Below, piece after piece: positions 35,327 to 44,387 of a stretch of DNA of 47,328 nt (position 1 is the first letter of the stretch; the number at the start of each line of letters is the position of its first letter). The translations under genes and the position numbers were made by a program. The notes below the pieces were generated by a model that was not told where the DNA came from, searched no databases, and saw only the letters and a program-made list of their open reading frames with translations. Origin of the DNA: Thermoanaerobaculales bacterium (GTDB taxonomy: Bacteria > Acidobacteriota > Thermoanaerobaculia > Thermoanaerobaculales > Sulfomarinibacteraceae); contig JALOLD010000053.1 of assembly GCA_025456145.1 (NCBI GenBank), forward strand, positions 1 to 47,328, in the 5' to 3' direction.

Positions 35327-35968
35327 TCACTCCCCATGGGCGCGGAGGAAGTCGAGGGCGCGCAACGGCCGCTCGGCATTGGCCCGAACCATGGCGTCGA
35401 GGCGCTGCCTCGCCCGGTCGGGGAGGTCGAGGTCGAGATCGGCGACAGGGACGCGCCGGCAGGCGATCAGAAAGGCGAGCTCGTCGGCGGTCGGCTCGCC
35501 GTCGAGGGCGTCGGGCGGCGGCATGAGGCCGCCGAGCTGGAGCACCCAGAACTCGACATAGGCGACGACCCGGTCGGGGGCCGACCCGTCGAGCAACGCC
35601 TCGAGGGCCGCGACGCCGAGCCGGTAGCTGCGCGGCGACGGCTCGTCGAGCGGGCAGAAGGCGCCGAGCAGCTCGGCGACGACTGCCGCTGCGGCCGACC
35701 GCCGAAGATCCGAGGCGAGCCCGAAGGACGAGCGCACCAGCTCGACCCGGCTGAAGGTCGCGAGCTCGGCCGACGGCGACCTGAAGAAGGTCAGCCGAAC
35801 CGACGACAGCACCTGGACCGAGCCGGCGAGCGGGATCTTGCCGCCCCGTGCCGATCTGAGCACGCCGCGCACCACGCCGTGCGTGCGGGTCAGGGCGGCG
35901 ACGACGAGGTGGCGGTCCCGGAACGGGTGGTGGTCGAGGATCAGCGCGTCGTCGTCGAAGGACGGCAT
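35327..35968 (-). CDS. recO: DNA repair protein RecO
   Basis: 213 residues, slightly short for RecO (about 240). RecO anneals SSB-coated ssDNA and loads RecA with RecR in the RecFOR pathway. The OB-fold N-terminus is visible (ALILDHHPFRDRHLVVAALTRTHGVVRGVLRSARG), with GSVQVLSSVRLTFFRS and SYRLGVAALEALLDG following. No CxxC zinc motif is present, as in some RecO proteins. The ATG at 35968 fits the family N-terminus. The crotonase-family gene follows at once. Confidence 0.85.
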   Translation of the reverse strand: MPSFDDDALILDHHPFRDRHLVVAALTRTHGVVRGVLRSARGGKIPLAGSVQVLSSVRLTFFRSPSAELATFSRVELVRSSFGLASDLRRSAAAAVVAELLGAFCPLDEPSPRSYRLGVAALEALLDGSAPDRVVAYVEFWVLQLGGLMPPPDALDGEPTADELAFLIACRRVPVADLDLDLPDRARQRLDAMVRANAERPLRALDFLRAHGE

Positions 35969-36043
35969 GGGGTCATGGTAGCCGAGTGCGAGGGTCCGGC
36001 CGTGGCGCTCCGGCCCGCCGGTTCGCCGTGCTACCCTCCCGCA

Positions 36044-37672
36044 ATGTCGACCTGGTGGAGAGCGGCGCTGGTCGTCGCCGGGCTGGCCGCGATCCTGGTG
36101 CTGGCGCCGCCCGCGACCGCGGTGGCCGGCTCGTGGTGGTCGCTGCTGCCGCCGCTGGTCGCGATCACCCTCGCCCTCGCCTTCCGCGAGGTCGTGCTGT
36201 CGCTCTTCGTCGGGGTCTGGCTCGGCGCGACCCTGGTCGCCGGCGGCAACGCCGCGACCGGCTTTCTGCGGGTGATCGACAGCTATGCGCGGACCGCGCT
36301 CACCGACTCCGACAAGATCAGCATCATCATGTTCTCGATGCTGCTCGGCGGCATGGTCGGGGTGATGAGCCGGTCGGGGGGCACCCACGGAGTGGTCCGG
36401 GCCCTCGAGCCCTTCGCGACGACGCCGCGCCGGGCCCAGGTCGTGGCCTGGCTGATGGGCATCGCGATCTTCTTCGACGACTACTCGAACACCCTGATCG
36501 TCGGCAACACCATGCGTCCGGTGACCGACAGTCACAGAATCAGCCGAGAGAAGCTCGCCTACATCGTCGACTCGACCGCCGCGCCGGTGGCCTGCATCGC
36601 CCTGATCTCGACCTGGGTCGGCTACCAGGTCTCGCTGGTCGGCGACGCCCTCGAAAAGGTGGGCTCCCACCTCAACCCCTTCGGCGTCTTCCTGGCCTCG
36701 ATCCCCTTCGCCTTCTACCCGATCTTCGCCCTCGCGATCACCCTCGCGGTGGCGATCTCGGGCCGCGACTGGGGCCCGATGCTCGCCGCCGAGCGGCGCG
36801 CCCGCTCGGGCGAGCTGCTCGCCGCGACCTCGCAGCCCCTCGCCGACTACGAAAGCACCGGCCTGGCCCCCGACGACGACGCGCCGCGCCGCTGGTGGAA
36901 CGCCGCGGCGCCGGTGCTGCTGGTCGTCGCGACCACCCTCGTCGGGCTCTACCTGACCGGCCGCGCCCGCCTCGTCGCGAGCGGCGGCGAGCTCTCCCTG
37001 AGCCGGATCATCGGCGCCTCCGACGCCTTCACGGTCCTCCTGTGGGCCAGTCAGATCGGCCTCGTGGCGTCGATCGTCATGGTCGTCGCCCAGCGGATCC
37101 TGACCGTCCGCGAGGCCCTCGAGGCGATGGTCAACGGCTTCAAGAGCATGCTCATGGCCTTTGTCGTGCTCACCCTGGCGTGGTCGCTGGGCCAGGTCTG
37201 CACCGACCTCGCGACCGCCGCCTTTATCAAGGGTGCGATCGGGCCGCACGTCCCGCCGTCGCTGCTGCCGATGGCGATCTTCCTGGTCGCGGCGGCGGTG
37301 TCCTTCGCCACCGGCACCTCGTGGGGCACCATGGCGATTCTCACGCCGCTCGCCATCCCTCTGGTCTTCCACGCCACCGAGGCCGACCCCCTGACCCTGT
37401 CGGCCACGGTGTCGGCGATCCTCGGCGGCTCGGTCTTCGGCGATCACTGCTCGCCGATCTCGGACACCACGATCCTGTCCTCGATGGCCTCGAGCTGCGA
37501 CCACGTCGACCACGTCCGGACCCAGCTGCCCTACGCCCTGCTCGGCGCCGGGATCGCGGTCGTCGTCGGCTACCTGCCCGAGGCCATCCACGGTCTCTCG
37601 CCATGGCTGCTGCTCGCCCTCGGCTTCGCCGTCATCGCCGGGTGGATGCGTCTCGTCGCCCGCCCGGTCTGA
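36044..37672 (+). CDS. nhaC: Na+/H+ antiporter, NhaC family
   Basis: 542 residues with about twelve hydrophobic segments. Characteristic NhaC-superfamily stretches are FFDDYSNTLIVGNTMRPVTD, DSTAAPVACIALISTWVGYQ, FATGTSWGTMAILTPLAIPL and GGSVFGDHCSPISDTTILSSMASSCDHVDHV; the last two hold the conserved acidic and polar ion-path residues. It is a plasma membrane protein exporting Na+ for H+, although some members exchange organic ions. ATG 36044 gives a short N-terminal hydrophobic helix. It runs into hexamer repeats directly after the stop. Confidence 0.9.
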   Translation: MSTWWRAALVVAGLAAILVLAPPATAVAGSWWSLLPPLVAITLALAFREVVLSLFVGVWLGATLVAGGNAATGFLRVIDSYARTALTDSDKISIIMFSMLLGGMVGVMSRSGGTHGVVRALEPFATTPRRAQVVAWLMGIAIFFDDYSNTLIVGNTMRPVTDSHRISREKLAYIVDSTAAPVACIALISTWVGYQVSLVGDALEKVGSHLNPFGVFLASIPFAFYPIFALAITLAVAISGRDWGPMLAAERRARSGELLAATSQPLADYESTGLAPDDDAPRRWWNAAAPVLLVVATTLVGLYLTGRARLVASGGELSLSRIIGASDAFTVLLWASQIGLVASIVMVVAQRILTVREALEAMVNGFKSMLMAFVVLTLAWSLGQVCTDLATAAFIKGAIGPHVPPSLLPMAIFLVAAAVSFATGTSWGTMAILTPLAIPLVFHATEADPLTLSATVSAILGGSVFGDHCSPISDTTILSSMASSCDHVDHVRTQLPYALLGAGIAVVVGYLPEAIHGLSPWLLLALGFAVIAGWMRLVARPV

Positions 37673-37673
37673 G

Positions 37674-37757
37674 CCGCTGTCGCTGTCGCTAGTCGCTGAC
37701 GCTGCCCCTGCCGCTGCCCCTGCCGCTGCCGCTGTCGCTGCCCCTGCCGCTGCCGCT
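37674..37757. repeat. (GCTGCC/GCTGTC)n hexamer tract filling a convergent gap
   Basis: About thirteen imperfect hexamer units run from just after the NhaC stop codon to just before the stop codon of the converging spermidine-synthase-like gene. No hairpin terminator or other feature is visible in the gap. Confidence 0.8.
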
Positions 37758-37759
37758 GC

Positions 37760-40192
37760 CTACCGCGCCGGCGTTTCCCTCGCGAGCTGCCGCGCGTAGA
37801 ACACGATCTCGGGGTCGTCGCCGGCGATCTGGAGGGCCCGGCCGAGCCAGCGGCGGGCGGCCTCGAGATCGCCGTCGTTGCGCTCGAGCAGCGAGAAGAG
37901 CAGCAGGCGCTTGCCGGCGACCAGGCGCTCGAGCTCGGGGGCCATTCCGGGCGGGAGGTTGGCGATCCGGGGGATCGGCGAGGTGTAGGCCTCGACGAGG
38001 AGGCGGGCGTTGGCGGTCCACAGCCCGGGCGCGTAGGCCGCCGGGGCGAGGAACTCGAGCCGGGGGTGGAGGTCGGTCGAGGGCGGGCCGGCGCCGACCG
38101 CGCGGCAGCCCGCCGGGTCGAGCTGGAGCAGCGCGGCGATCTGGGCCGGGTGGTGGAGGGACGAGGCGACCAGGTCCTCCCCGTACCGGTGCCCCTCGAT
38201 GACCTCGCGCCAGCGCTCCCAGTCGAGCACGAGGGGCCGGTCGCTGCCGAGCAGCATGGCGTGGCCGAGCCCGAACAGCACCCAGCTCTCGGGAAACGCG
38301 GTCTGGAAGGTGGCGATGGCGCGGCGAAAGGCGTCGGCGGGCATCCGGTGGAGCGGCAGGTACTGGCAGGCGATGCCGCCCGGCGCCAGCCGGCTGCGGG
38401 CGAGGGCGAAGAACTCGGCGGAGTAGAGCGGCGCCGAGCCGTAGAGCGGGTGGACCGGGTCGCAGGTGATGACGTCCCAGGGTCCGGGGTGGAGGAGCAG
38501 GTGGTTGCGGCCGTCGTTGGCGTGGAGGCTCACCCTCGGGTCGTCGACCACCTCGTGGTTGAGGGCAGCGAAGTACCCGGCGGCCTCGACCACGCCGGGG
38601 ACGATCTCGACGACCTCGACCGCCGCCACCGCCGGCGACCCGGCGATGGTGGCGGTGGTGACCCCGGCGCCGTAGCCGATCACCAGGACCCGCTCGGGCC
38701 GCGGATGGAGCAGCGCCGGGACCAGCCCGAGCATCCGCGCCACCTTGAGCGCGTCGTAGCTCGAGCCGATGACCGCGTTGTTGTCGACGAACATCGAGCG
38801 GGCGCCGGTGCCCGGCTCCTCGGTGACGACCACCGTCCCGGCGGCGGTCTCCCGGTAGGCCAGCACGGTGCGGCCGCCGCCCTCGCCGACCAGCGACGGC
38901 AGCGTCACCCGGCCGAAGACCGGGGAGATCGCCGCCGCGCCGACCAGCGCGACCGCGCCGGTCACGGCCAGGGACCGGCGCCGCCGGTCGGCGCGGGTCG
39001 GGGCGGCCGGTGCCAGCGACAGGCCGAGGGCCGCCAGCGCCGCGCCGAGCCCGGCGAGACCGAGCATCGAGCGGCCGAATCCGAGGGCCGGCAGCACCGC
39101 GAGCCCGGCGACGGCGGCGCCGAGCGCGGCGCCGAGCGAGTTGGCGACGCCCATCCGGCCGATCCGCCGGCCGCCGTCGTCGAGCCGCGGCGTCGCCGCC
39201 TCGAGGAGCAGCGGCCAGGCGGCGCCGAGGAGCAGTGCCACCGGTAGGATGAGCGTGCCGCCGACCACGAGGGGCGGCGCCAGGACCCGCGCCCAGCCGG
39301 CGTCGGGGCGGACCAGACGGACCAGAGCGGCGATCCCGGGCAGGCTCACGGCCTGGACCGCGAGCAGCAGGGAGGCGGCCGCCTGGAGCCTCGCCCACCC
39401 GGCGAGGGGCCGCCCGCTGCGGAGCAGCGGGGCGCCGAGGGCGGCGCCGGCGCCGAGCCCGGCCAGGGTCAGGGCGAGAAGCAGCGTCAGGGTGGCGGTC
39501 GAGTTGGCGAGCACGATCCTGAGGGCGCGGTGCCACAGTGTCTCGGCGGCGAGCACCAGGGCGCCCGAGCCGGCGGCGGCGATCAGGAGCCGCCGCGACG
39601 TCCGCCCGACGACGCCGGCCGGCCGTGGCGCCGTCGCCCGCGTCTCGCCGACCCGCCGTCCGGCGAGCCACGCCGCGACCGCCGCCGCGAGGTTGCCGCC
39701 GGCGGCGAGGGCGATCGAGCCCGGGATGCCGGCGATGGGCAGCGCGACGAAGCCCGCGAGCCCGACGCCGGCGACGCCGCCCAGGGTGTTGGCGGCGTAG
39801 ATCCGGCCGAGGCCGCGGTGGAGGCGGTCGAGGTCGCGGCCCGCGGCGCGCACCAGGATCGGGTAGGTGGCGCCCATCAGAGTCGTCGGCAGAAGCAGCA
39901 GGCCGAGGGCGAGGGCGAGCCGGGAGGCGGTGAACAGCGGCTGGCCGGCGTCGCCGGCCGCGGGCAGCCAGCCGGCCGCGACCGCCGGCAGCCGGATCAG
40001 GGCGAGCGAGAGCAGCGGGCCGAGCCCGGCGAGGGCGAGCTCGATGGCGGCGAGCCCGAGCGCCGGGGGCTGCGACCCTCCGAAGACCAGGGCGAGCTGG
40101 CGACCCCACAGCACCTCGAGCACCAGCGCCGCGATCCCCGAAGCGAAGGCCGAGGTGGTGAGGAGCCCGAGACCTGCTGCGGCGCGGCGCAT
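37760..40192 (-). CDS. Fused MFS-type membrane domain and spermidine synthase-like domain
   Basis: 810 residues from ATG 40192 (MRRAAAGLGLLTTSAFASGIAALVLEVLWGRQLALVFGGS); the open frame continues upstream through repeats, which I reject as coding. The first about 470 residues are hydrophobic, with some 12-14 helices. Residues about 480-720 form a spermidine synthase-like Rossmann methyltransferase fold: VLVIGYGAGVTTATI, VEIVPGVVEAA, DVITCDPVHPLYGSAPLYSAEFF and LAPGGIACQYLPLHRMP. The remaining tail may be TPR-like. Such fusions are common in Acidobacteriota and delta-type genomes. A polyamine product is unproven, because the putrescine-site aspartates are not clearly conserved. The stop is followed by hexamer repeats. 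Confidence 0.86.
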   Translation of the reverse strand: MRRAAAGLGLLTTSAFASGIAALVLEVLWGRQLALVFGGSQPPALGLAAIELALAGLGPLLSLALIRLPAVAAGWLPAAGDAGQPLFTASRLALALGLLLLPTTLMGATYPILVRAAGRDLDRLHRGLGRIYAANTLGGVAGVGLAGFVALPIAGIPGSIALAAGGNLAAAVAAWLAGRRVGETRATAPRPAGVVGRTSRRLLIAAAGSGALVLAAETLWHRALRIVLANSTATLTLLLALTLAGLGAGAALGAPLLRSGRPLAGWARLQAAASLLLAVQAVSLPGIAALVRLVRPDAGWARVLAPPLVVGGTLILPVALLLGAAWPLLLEAATPRLDDGGRRIGRMGVANSLGAALGAAVAGLAVLPALGFGRSMLGLAGLGAALAALGLSLAPAAPTRADRRRRSLAVTGAVALVGAAAISPVFGRVTLPSLVGEGGGRTVLAYRETAAGTVVVTEEPGTGARSMFVDNNAVIGSSYDALKVARMLGLVPALLHPRPERVLVIGYGAGVTTATIAGSPAVAAVEVVEIVPGVVEAAGYFAALNHEVVDDPRVSLHANDGRNHLLLHPGPWDVITCDPVHPLYGSAPLYSAEFFALARSRLAPGGIACQYLPLHRMPADAFRRAIATFQTAFPESWVLFGLGHAMLLGSDRPLVLDWERWREVIEGHRYGEDLVASSLHHPAQIAALLQLDPAGCRAVGAGPPSTDLHPRLEFLAPAAYAPGLWTANARLLVEAYTSPIPRIANLPPGMAPELERLVAGKRLLLFSLLERNDGDLEAARRWLGRALQIAGDDPEIVFYARQLARETPAR

Positions 40193-40213
40193 CGATGGAG
40201 TATAGCGAGCCGC

Positions 40214-40480
40214 CCCCTGAGGATCGCCGCTCACCGGGCGTGCCAGGCTCGACATTGTGCTCAGTAACGCGCTCACGTCCGCCGCGCCTCGCGCACAATG
40301 TCCAGCCTGGCTCCCCCGGGAGGCGCGGAGCAGGTGCCGAAGCGACGATTCAGGCCGCCGCTCGCGGCGCCGGCACGGTCGCAGCTCCCCCGGTTCGCCA
40401 CGAGCGACCGTGCCGGCGACGCGACGCCGGGCCGTCCGGCCGTCCAGGCCGGACGACCCGGAAGGCCGGCTCCCCTGAGA
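40214..40480 (-). repeat. Three-hairpin structured repeat, copy B
   Basis: It is inverted relative to copy A. Stem 3 pairs 40242-40260 with 40293-40311 (32-nt interval), stem 2 pairs 40369-40382 with 40404-40417 (21-nt loop), and stem 1 pairs 40427-40441 with 40447-40461 (5-nt loop). It shares with copy A an extra segment between stems 2 and 3 that copy C lacks. The open frame of copies A and C is shifted here. It lies directly upstream of the spermidine-synthase-like gene. Confidence 0.75.
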
Positions 40481-40515
40481 ATCCGCACGCCTCCCCGGAG
40501 CGCCACCCGTGCGCC

Positions 40516-40755
40516 CTCCTGAGCACCGCTGCTCACCGGGCGTGCCAGGCTCGACATTGTGCTCAGTAACGCGCTCACGTCCGCCGCGCCTCGCGCACAA
40601 TGTCCAGCCTGGCTCCCCCGGGAGGCGCGCGCTCGCGTCGCCGGCGCGGTCGCAGCTTTCCCGGTTCGCCACGAGCGACCGCGCCGGCGACGCGACGCCG
40701 GGCCGCCCGGCCGTCCAGGCCGGACGGCCCGGAAGGCCGGTGCCCCTGAGAACCC
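40516..40755 (-). repeat. Three-hairpin structured repeat, copy C
   Basis: It lies in tandem with copy B. Stem 3 pairs 40544-40562 with 40595-40613, stem 2 pairs 40640-40653 with 40675-40688, and stem 1 pairs 40698-40712 with 40718-40732. Stem 2 carries a G-C pair where copies A and B carry A-T. The right end abuts a GGGAGC hexamer tract. B and C share their stem-3 sequence exactly, so the tandem duplication is recent relative to the split from A. Confidence 0.75.
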
Positions 40756-40786
40756 GCGCGCCCTCCCGGAGCGCCTGCGCAACGGG

Positions 40787-40857
40787 AGCGGGAGCGGGAG
40801 CGGGAGCGGGAGCGGGAGCGTCAGCGGCAGCGCAGCTGCCGCGGCAAGCCCTCAAGC
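40787..40857. repeat. Composite repeat, locus 3
   Basis: GGGAGC hexamers (about 40792-40820), TCAGCGGCAGC, the conserved core GCAGCTGCCGCGGCAAGCCC (from 40832), then one octamer and a degenerate second. It has the same order as locus 1 but lies in a divergent region. Confidence 0.78.
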
Positions 40858-40905
40858 TCCCAAACCCGACCGTTCACCCGAGAACCGAGCCGTGGCTTGA
40901 GATAG

Positions 40906-40916
40906 AGAATCATTCT
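40906..40916. promoter_or_regulatory. AT-rich palindrome upstream of the C25 peptidase
   Basis: AGAAT-C-ATTCT, a perfect palindrome inside an AT-rich island (about 40898-40930) that contrasts with its GC-rich surroundings. A TTGACA lies at 40928-40933. The form resembles Fur/PerR-family boxes (nTnnAATnATTnnAn). The island probably contains the promoter of the peptidase gene, but no -10 is convincing. Confidence 0.35.
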
Positions 40917-40997
40917 AAATATCTGAATTGACAGCAGCTTGAGCCGGGCGGAAGATGGCCGCTGCACGGCCGAGCGACGGCCGGCGAGGGGGGACGG

Positions 40998-43900
40998 ATG
41001 AGCAAGCGACTCGCGATCGCGGTGATGTGCCTGGCGTGCGTGGCGACCGCTGCCGCCGACGAGCGGTGGATCGGGTTCGACGGCCGACCGGCCGGGTCCG
41101 AGGCGACCGTCGAGGTCCTCCGCACGGGGACCGAGATCGTCGAGCTCGAGCTCGAGATCCCCGGCCTCGTCGCCGAGCGGGTCGAGGTCGACGGTACCAC
41201 CTACACCCGGCTCGAGGCGCCCGGTCTCGGCCGGATCGGTGGGGTCGGCTCACCGATGCTGCCGGCGCTGCGCCGCTTTGTCGAGGTTCCCCAAGGGGCG
41301 TCGGCGACGGTGCGCGCCACGGTCCTCGAGCGGACGACCCTCGACCTCGGCGCCGAGGGGCTGCCCGGGCTGCTCTACCCGGTCCAGCTGCCGATGCCCA
41401 AGTGCGACTGCCAGGAGGCCCGCGACTGGCGCTTCTCCTTCGACGCCAAGGCCTACGCCCGGACCAGCGAGCGCCGCGAGCCCGCCCTGACCGGGCCGTT
41501 CGGCCTGCGCGACCACCGGATGCTCCTGCTCACCGCCGCCGCGGCGAGCTACGACCCAGCCGCTGGCACGGTGGAGATCGCGACCCGGCTGCGGATCACC
41601 GTCGAGATCTCGGGCGGCGACGCAGCGGCCACCGCCGCGATGAAGTCCCGGCTGTCGAGCCGTCACTTCGACGCCTTCCTCCGCGACGCGGCGGTCAACC
41701 TCAACCTCACCGACGCCGCCGGATGGGCCTACCCCGACTCGGCCCCGGTGGAGTTTCTCATCATCACCCCGCCGCAGCTCGCGGCCGACCTCGAGCCCTT
41801 CGTCGAGTGGAAGACGAGCACCGGCTACCGGGTGTCGGTGGTCACCACCGACGTCACCGGGACCACGACCTCGTCGATCAAGGCCTACATCACCGGTCTC
41901 TACAACGGCCCGACCCCGCCGGTCTACATCCTGATGATCGGCGACTCGCCGACCCCGCTCGCCACCTACACTCCGTCGGGCGGCGGCACCGGCGGCACCG
42001 ATCTGCCGTACGTCCAGATGGACGGCGACCTCTACCCGGACATGATCATCGCCAGGTGGCCGGTCGACGACGCGAGCGAGCTGGTCGCCATGCGGGACAA
42101 GATCCTGACCTACGAGCAGCCGACGGCCGGCAGCTCGGCGTATCTCAACCGAGCACTGTTCATGGAGGGATCCGGGTACCAGAGTGCAGGCGTGACGACC
42201 CACGCCGATGTCATCGGGCAGCTCATGAATCCAGCCCCGAACAGCAACGAGAACACTCGCTGGCTCGAGACGCAAAACCACTCGGTGGCGGACCTCATTG
42301 CCTACTTGAACACCGGCGGCGCCTGGGCGGTGTACTCGGCCCACTCAGGCCCCAGCGGCTGGTCCGGGCCACCGTCGCTCTCGTCGGGGGACTTCGCCAG
42401 CTTCACCAACCTCGACAAGTACCCGCTCGGCTTCGGTCACTCCTGCCAGTCGAACATGTGGGCGACCAATCCGGACGTCTTCGGTGAGGTCGCGGTGACC
42501 ACCGCGAACAAGGGCTTCGTCTCGTACTGGGGCGGCTCGAACTCGACCTACTGGGACGAGGACGACTGGCTCGAGCGCGGCTTCTTCGACTCGATGTTCG
42601 ACGCAGATATGGCGGGCAACCAGATCACCCTCGACCGCCAGTACTCCCAGGGGACAGCCTGTTACGCGGGTCTCACCGAGGTCACTCTCCAGGGCGGCGA
42701 TGAATCCTACTACTGGCCCATGTACAACCTCGACGGCGACCCCACCCTCGACCCGTTCACGAGGTTCCCGATCGCGATGACCATCGGTGCGCCGCCGGTG
42801 GTGCCTCCGGTCGCCGACACCTTCACCGTGACCGTGTCCGACGGTGCGATCGGTCCGGTCCCGGTCGCCATGGTCGGCGTCAGCCAGGACGGCGTCCTGC
42901 TCGGCGCCGGCCTGACCGACGCCACCGGCACCGCGTCGTTCCCGATCGACGCTCCGTCTCCGGGGTCGGACCTGCTCGTCCGGGTCACCTCCCACAACCA
43001 CCTGCCGACCGACGCGACGACGATCGTCGCGGCGGGCTCGGACGGCGTGGTCGTGCTCGATCGCACGATCTACCGCTGCGACTCGACGGTCACCATCAAC
43101 GTCTTCGACGAGGACCTCGATGGCGCCCCGCCCTTCAACGTCACCCTGTCGGCGGCGCCGTCCGGGGGCTCGATCCCGGTCCAGGTGTCGAGCGTCGGCG
43201 GCGCGGTCGTCCAGTTCCAGGGCGTCGCGACCCTCGGCGCCCAGCTCACGGTGGCGCATGGCGACATCCTCACCGTCACCTACAACGACGCCGACACCGG
43301 CTCGGGCGTCCCCGGGGTCAAGACCGACACCGCGGTGCTCGACTGCGCCGGGCCGGCGATCACCAACGTCGGCATCCACGAGGTCGGCGCCATCTCGGCG
43401 GTGGTCCGTTGGACCACCGACGAGCCCGGCGACTCGTGGGCCCAGGTGCTGCCCGGCGGCGTGGTCTTCGCCGACTCGGCCCTCGGGCTCGACCACGAGC
43501 TCGTCCTCGACGGGCTCTCTCCGTGCACCGAGTACACGGTGCTCGTCGCCTCGACCGACGCTCTCGGCAACTCCAACTCGGCCGGCCCGACGCTCCCGTT
43601 CGAGACCTGGACCCAGGCGATCGCCCTCGACGACGATGTCGAGTCGGGCCCCGGCGGCTGGACCGTCGACACCGTCATCAACCCGGGCACCGGCACCAAC
43701 TGGAGCATCGTCACCGACCCGGCAACCAGCTCGCCGACCCATGCCTGGTTCACCTCCGACGTCGGCACCACCAAGGACGACCGCCTCGAGTCGGGCCCGA
43801 TCACGCTCGGCGGCGGCTCGCCCGTGCTCAGCTTCTGGCACCACTTCTCGACCGAGAGCAACTACGACGGCGGAGTGCTCGAGGTCTCGACCAACGGCTC

Positions 43901-44222
43901 GACCTGGAGCGATGTCGTGACCGCCGGCGGGGTGTTCCTGGCCGGCGCCTACAACGGCACCGCGAACTCGGGGCCCCTGTCCGGACGTCCGTTCTGGGCG
44001 GGATCGGGGAGCCTCCAGCAGGTCGAGGTCGATCTCAGCGCCTTCGCCGGCGGTGACCTGTGGATCCGCTTCCGCTTCGCCTGCGACTCCTCGGTCTCGG
44101 GTCAGGGGTGGTGGGTCGATGACATCCGGATCGAGACCACGGCGCCCTGCGACACGCTCTTCGGCGACGGCTTCGAGACCGGCGACTGCAGCGGCTGGTC
44201 GGCGGTGGTCGGCGAGCGCTGA
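40998..44222 (+). CDS. Secreted C25 (gingipain-like) cysteine peptidase
   Basis: 1074 residues from ATG 40998 (GGGGGG upstream). A signal peptide at 1-20 (MSKRLAIAVMCLACVATAAA) precedes a propeptide to about 245. The peptidase domain at about 250-590 starts VEFLIITPPQLAADLEPFVEWKTSTGYRV. The catalytic dyad is probably His449 (VYSAHSGPSG) and Cys483 (GHSCQSN); their spacing of 34 is close to that in RgpB (33). C-terminal Ig-like, fibronectin-like (about 780-870) and MAM/jelly-roll-like (880-1050) modules follow. The end reads LFGDGFETGDCSGWS, not a type IX secretion CTD. It is a surface or secreted protease; specificity is unknown. Confidence 0.87.
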   Translation: MSKRLAIAVMCLACVATAAADERWIGFDGRPAGSEATVEVLRTGTEIVELELEIPGLVAERVEVDGTTYTRLEAPGLGRIGGVGSPMLPALRRFVEVPQGASATVRATVLERTTLDLGAEGLPGLLYPVQLPMPKCDCQEARDWRFSFDAKAYARTSERREPALTGPFGLRDHRMLLLTAAAASYDPAAGTVEIATRLRITVEISGGDAAATAAMKSRLSSRHFDAFLRDAAVNLNLTDAAGWAYPDSAPVEFLIITPPQLAADLEPFVEWKTSTGYRVSVVTTDVTGTTTSSIKAYITGLYNGPTPPVYILMIGDSPTPLATYTPSGGGTGGTDLPYVQMDGDLYPDMIIARWPVDDASELVAMRDKILTYEQPTAGSSAYLNRALFMEGSGYQSAGVTTHADVIGQLMNPAPNSNENTRWLETQNHSVADLIAYLNTGGAWAVYSAHSGPSGWSGPPSLSSGDFASFTNLDKYPLGFGHSCQSNMWATNPDVFGEVAVTTANKGFVSYWGGSNSTYWDEDDWLERGFFDSMFDADMAGNQITLDRQYSQGTACYAGLTEVTLQGGDESYYWPMYNLDGDPTLDPFTRFPIAMTIGAPPVVPPVADTFTVTVSDGAIGPVPVAMVGVSQDGVLLGAGLTDATGTASFPIDAPSPGSDLLVRVTSHNHLPTDATTIVAAGSDGVVVLDRTIYRCDSTVTINVFDEDLDGAPPFNVTLSAAPSGGSIPVQVSSVGGAVVQFQGVATLGAQLTVAHGDILTVTYNDADTGSGVPGVKTDTAVLDCAGPAITNVGIHEVGAISAVVRWTTDEPGDSWAQVLPGGVVFADSALGLDHELVLDGLSPCTEYTVLVASTDALGNSNSAGPTLPFETWTQAIALDDDVESGPGGWTVDTVINPGTGTNWSIVTDPATSSPTHAWFTSDVGTTKDDRLESGPITLGGGSPVLSFWHHFSTESNYDGGVLEVSTNGSTWSDVVTAGGVFLAGAYNGTANSGPLSGRPFWAGSGSLQQVEVDLSAFAGGDLWIRFRFACDSSVSGQGWWVDDIRIETTAPCDTLFGDGFETGDCSGWSAVVGER

Positions 44223-44239
44223 CGATTATGACGGGCCTG

Positions 44240-44263
44240 CCGGGGCGGCCGACCGCCCCGGCG
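44240..44263 (+). terminator. GC hairpin after the C25 peptidase
   Basis: GCCGGGGCGG-CCGA-CCGCCCCGGC, a perfect 10-bp stem 17 bases past the stop codon. There is no T-tract, so termination efficiency is uncertain. Confidence 0.45.
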
Positions 44264-44309
44264 CCGGCCTTGACGCCGGGCCCGCTTCGGCCTTGACTCA
44301 GGCCCCGTT

Positions 44310-44318
44310 TGATATACT
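44310..44318 (+). promoter_or_regulatory. Extended -10 promoter of infC
   Basis: TGATATACT: a TGn extension followed by TATACT (five of six). A TTGACT lies 14 bp upstream, too close for a standard -35. The predicted transcript starts near 44325 and carries a leader of about 60 nt with a hairpin (CGCGGCC at 44329-44335 pairing with GGCCGCG at 44344-44350) ahead of the ribosome binding site. Confidence 0.5.
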
Positions 44319-44370
44319 GCGACTTCGCCGCGGCCGGGGTTTTGGCCGCGCTCACCACCAACCGATCGGC

Positions 44371-44387
44371 AAAGGAGGCAGATCATC
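44371..44387 (+). promoter_or_regulatory. Ribosome binding site with AUC start codon of infC
   Basis: AAAGGAGG at 44371-44378 is six bases from ATC at 44385. No ATG, GTG or TTG lies at a usable distance in frame. The first in-frame GTG is at 44427, well beyond the ribosome binding site and inside the conserved domain. Confidence 0.75.

Noticed and set aside
40193..40855. 221-residue N-terminal extension of the spermidine synthase-like protein
   Set aside because: It runs through structured repeats and hexamer tracts with Arg/Pro/Gly-rich sequence; the family-like membrane N-terminus starts at ATG 40192.
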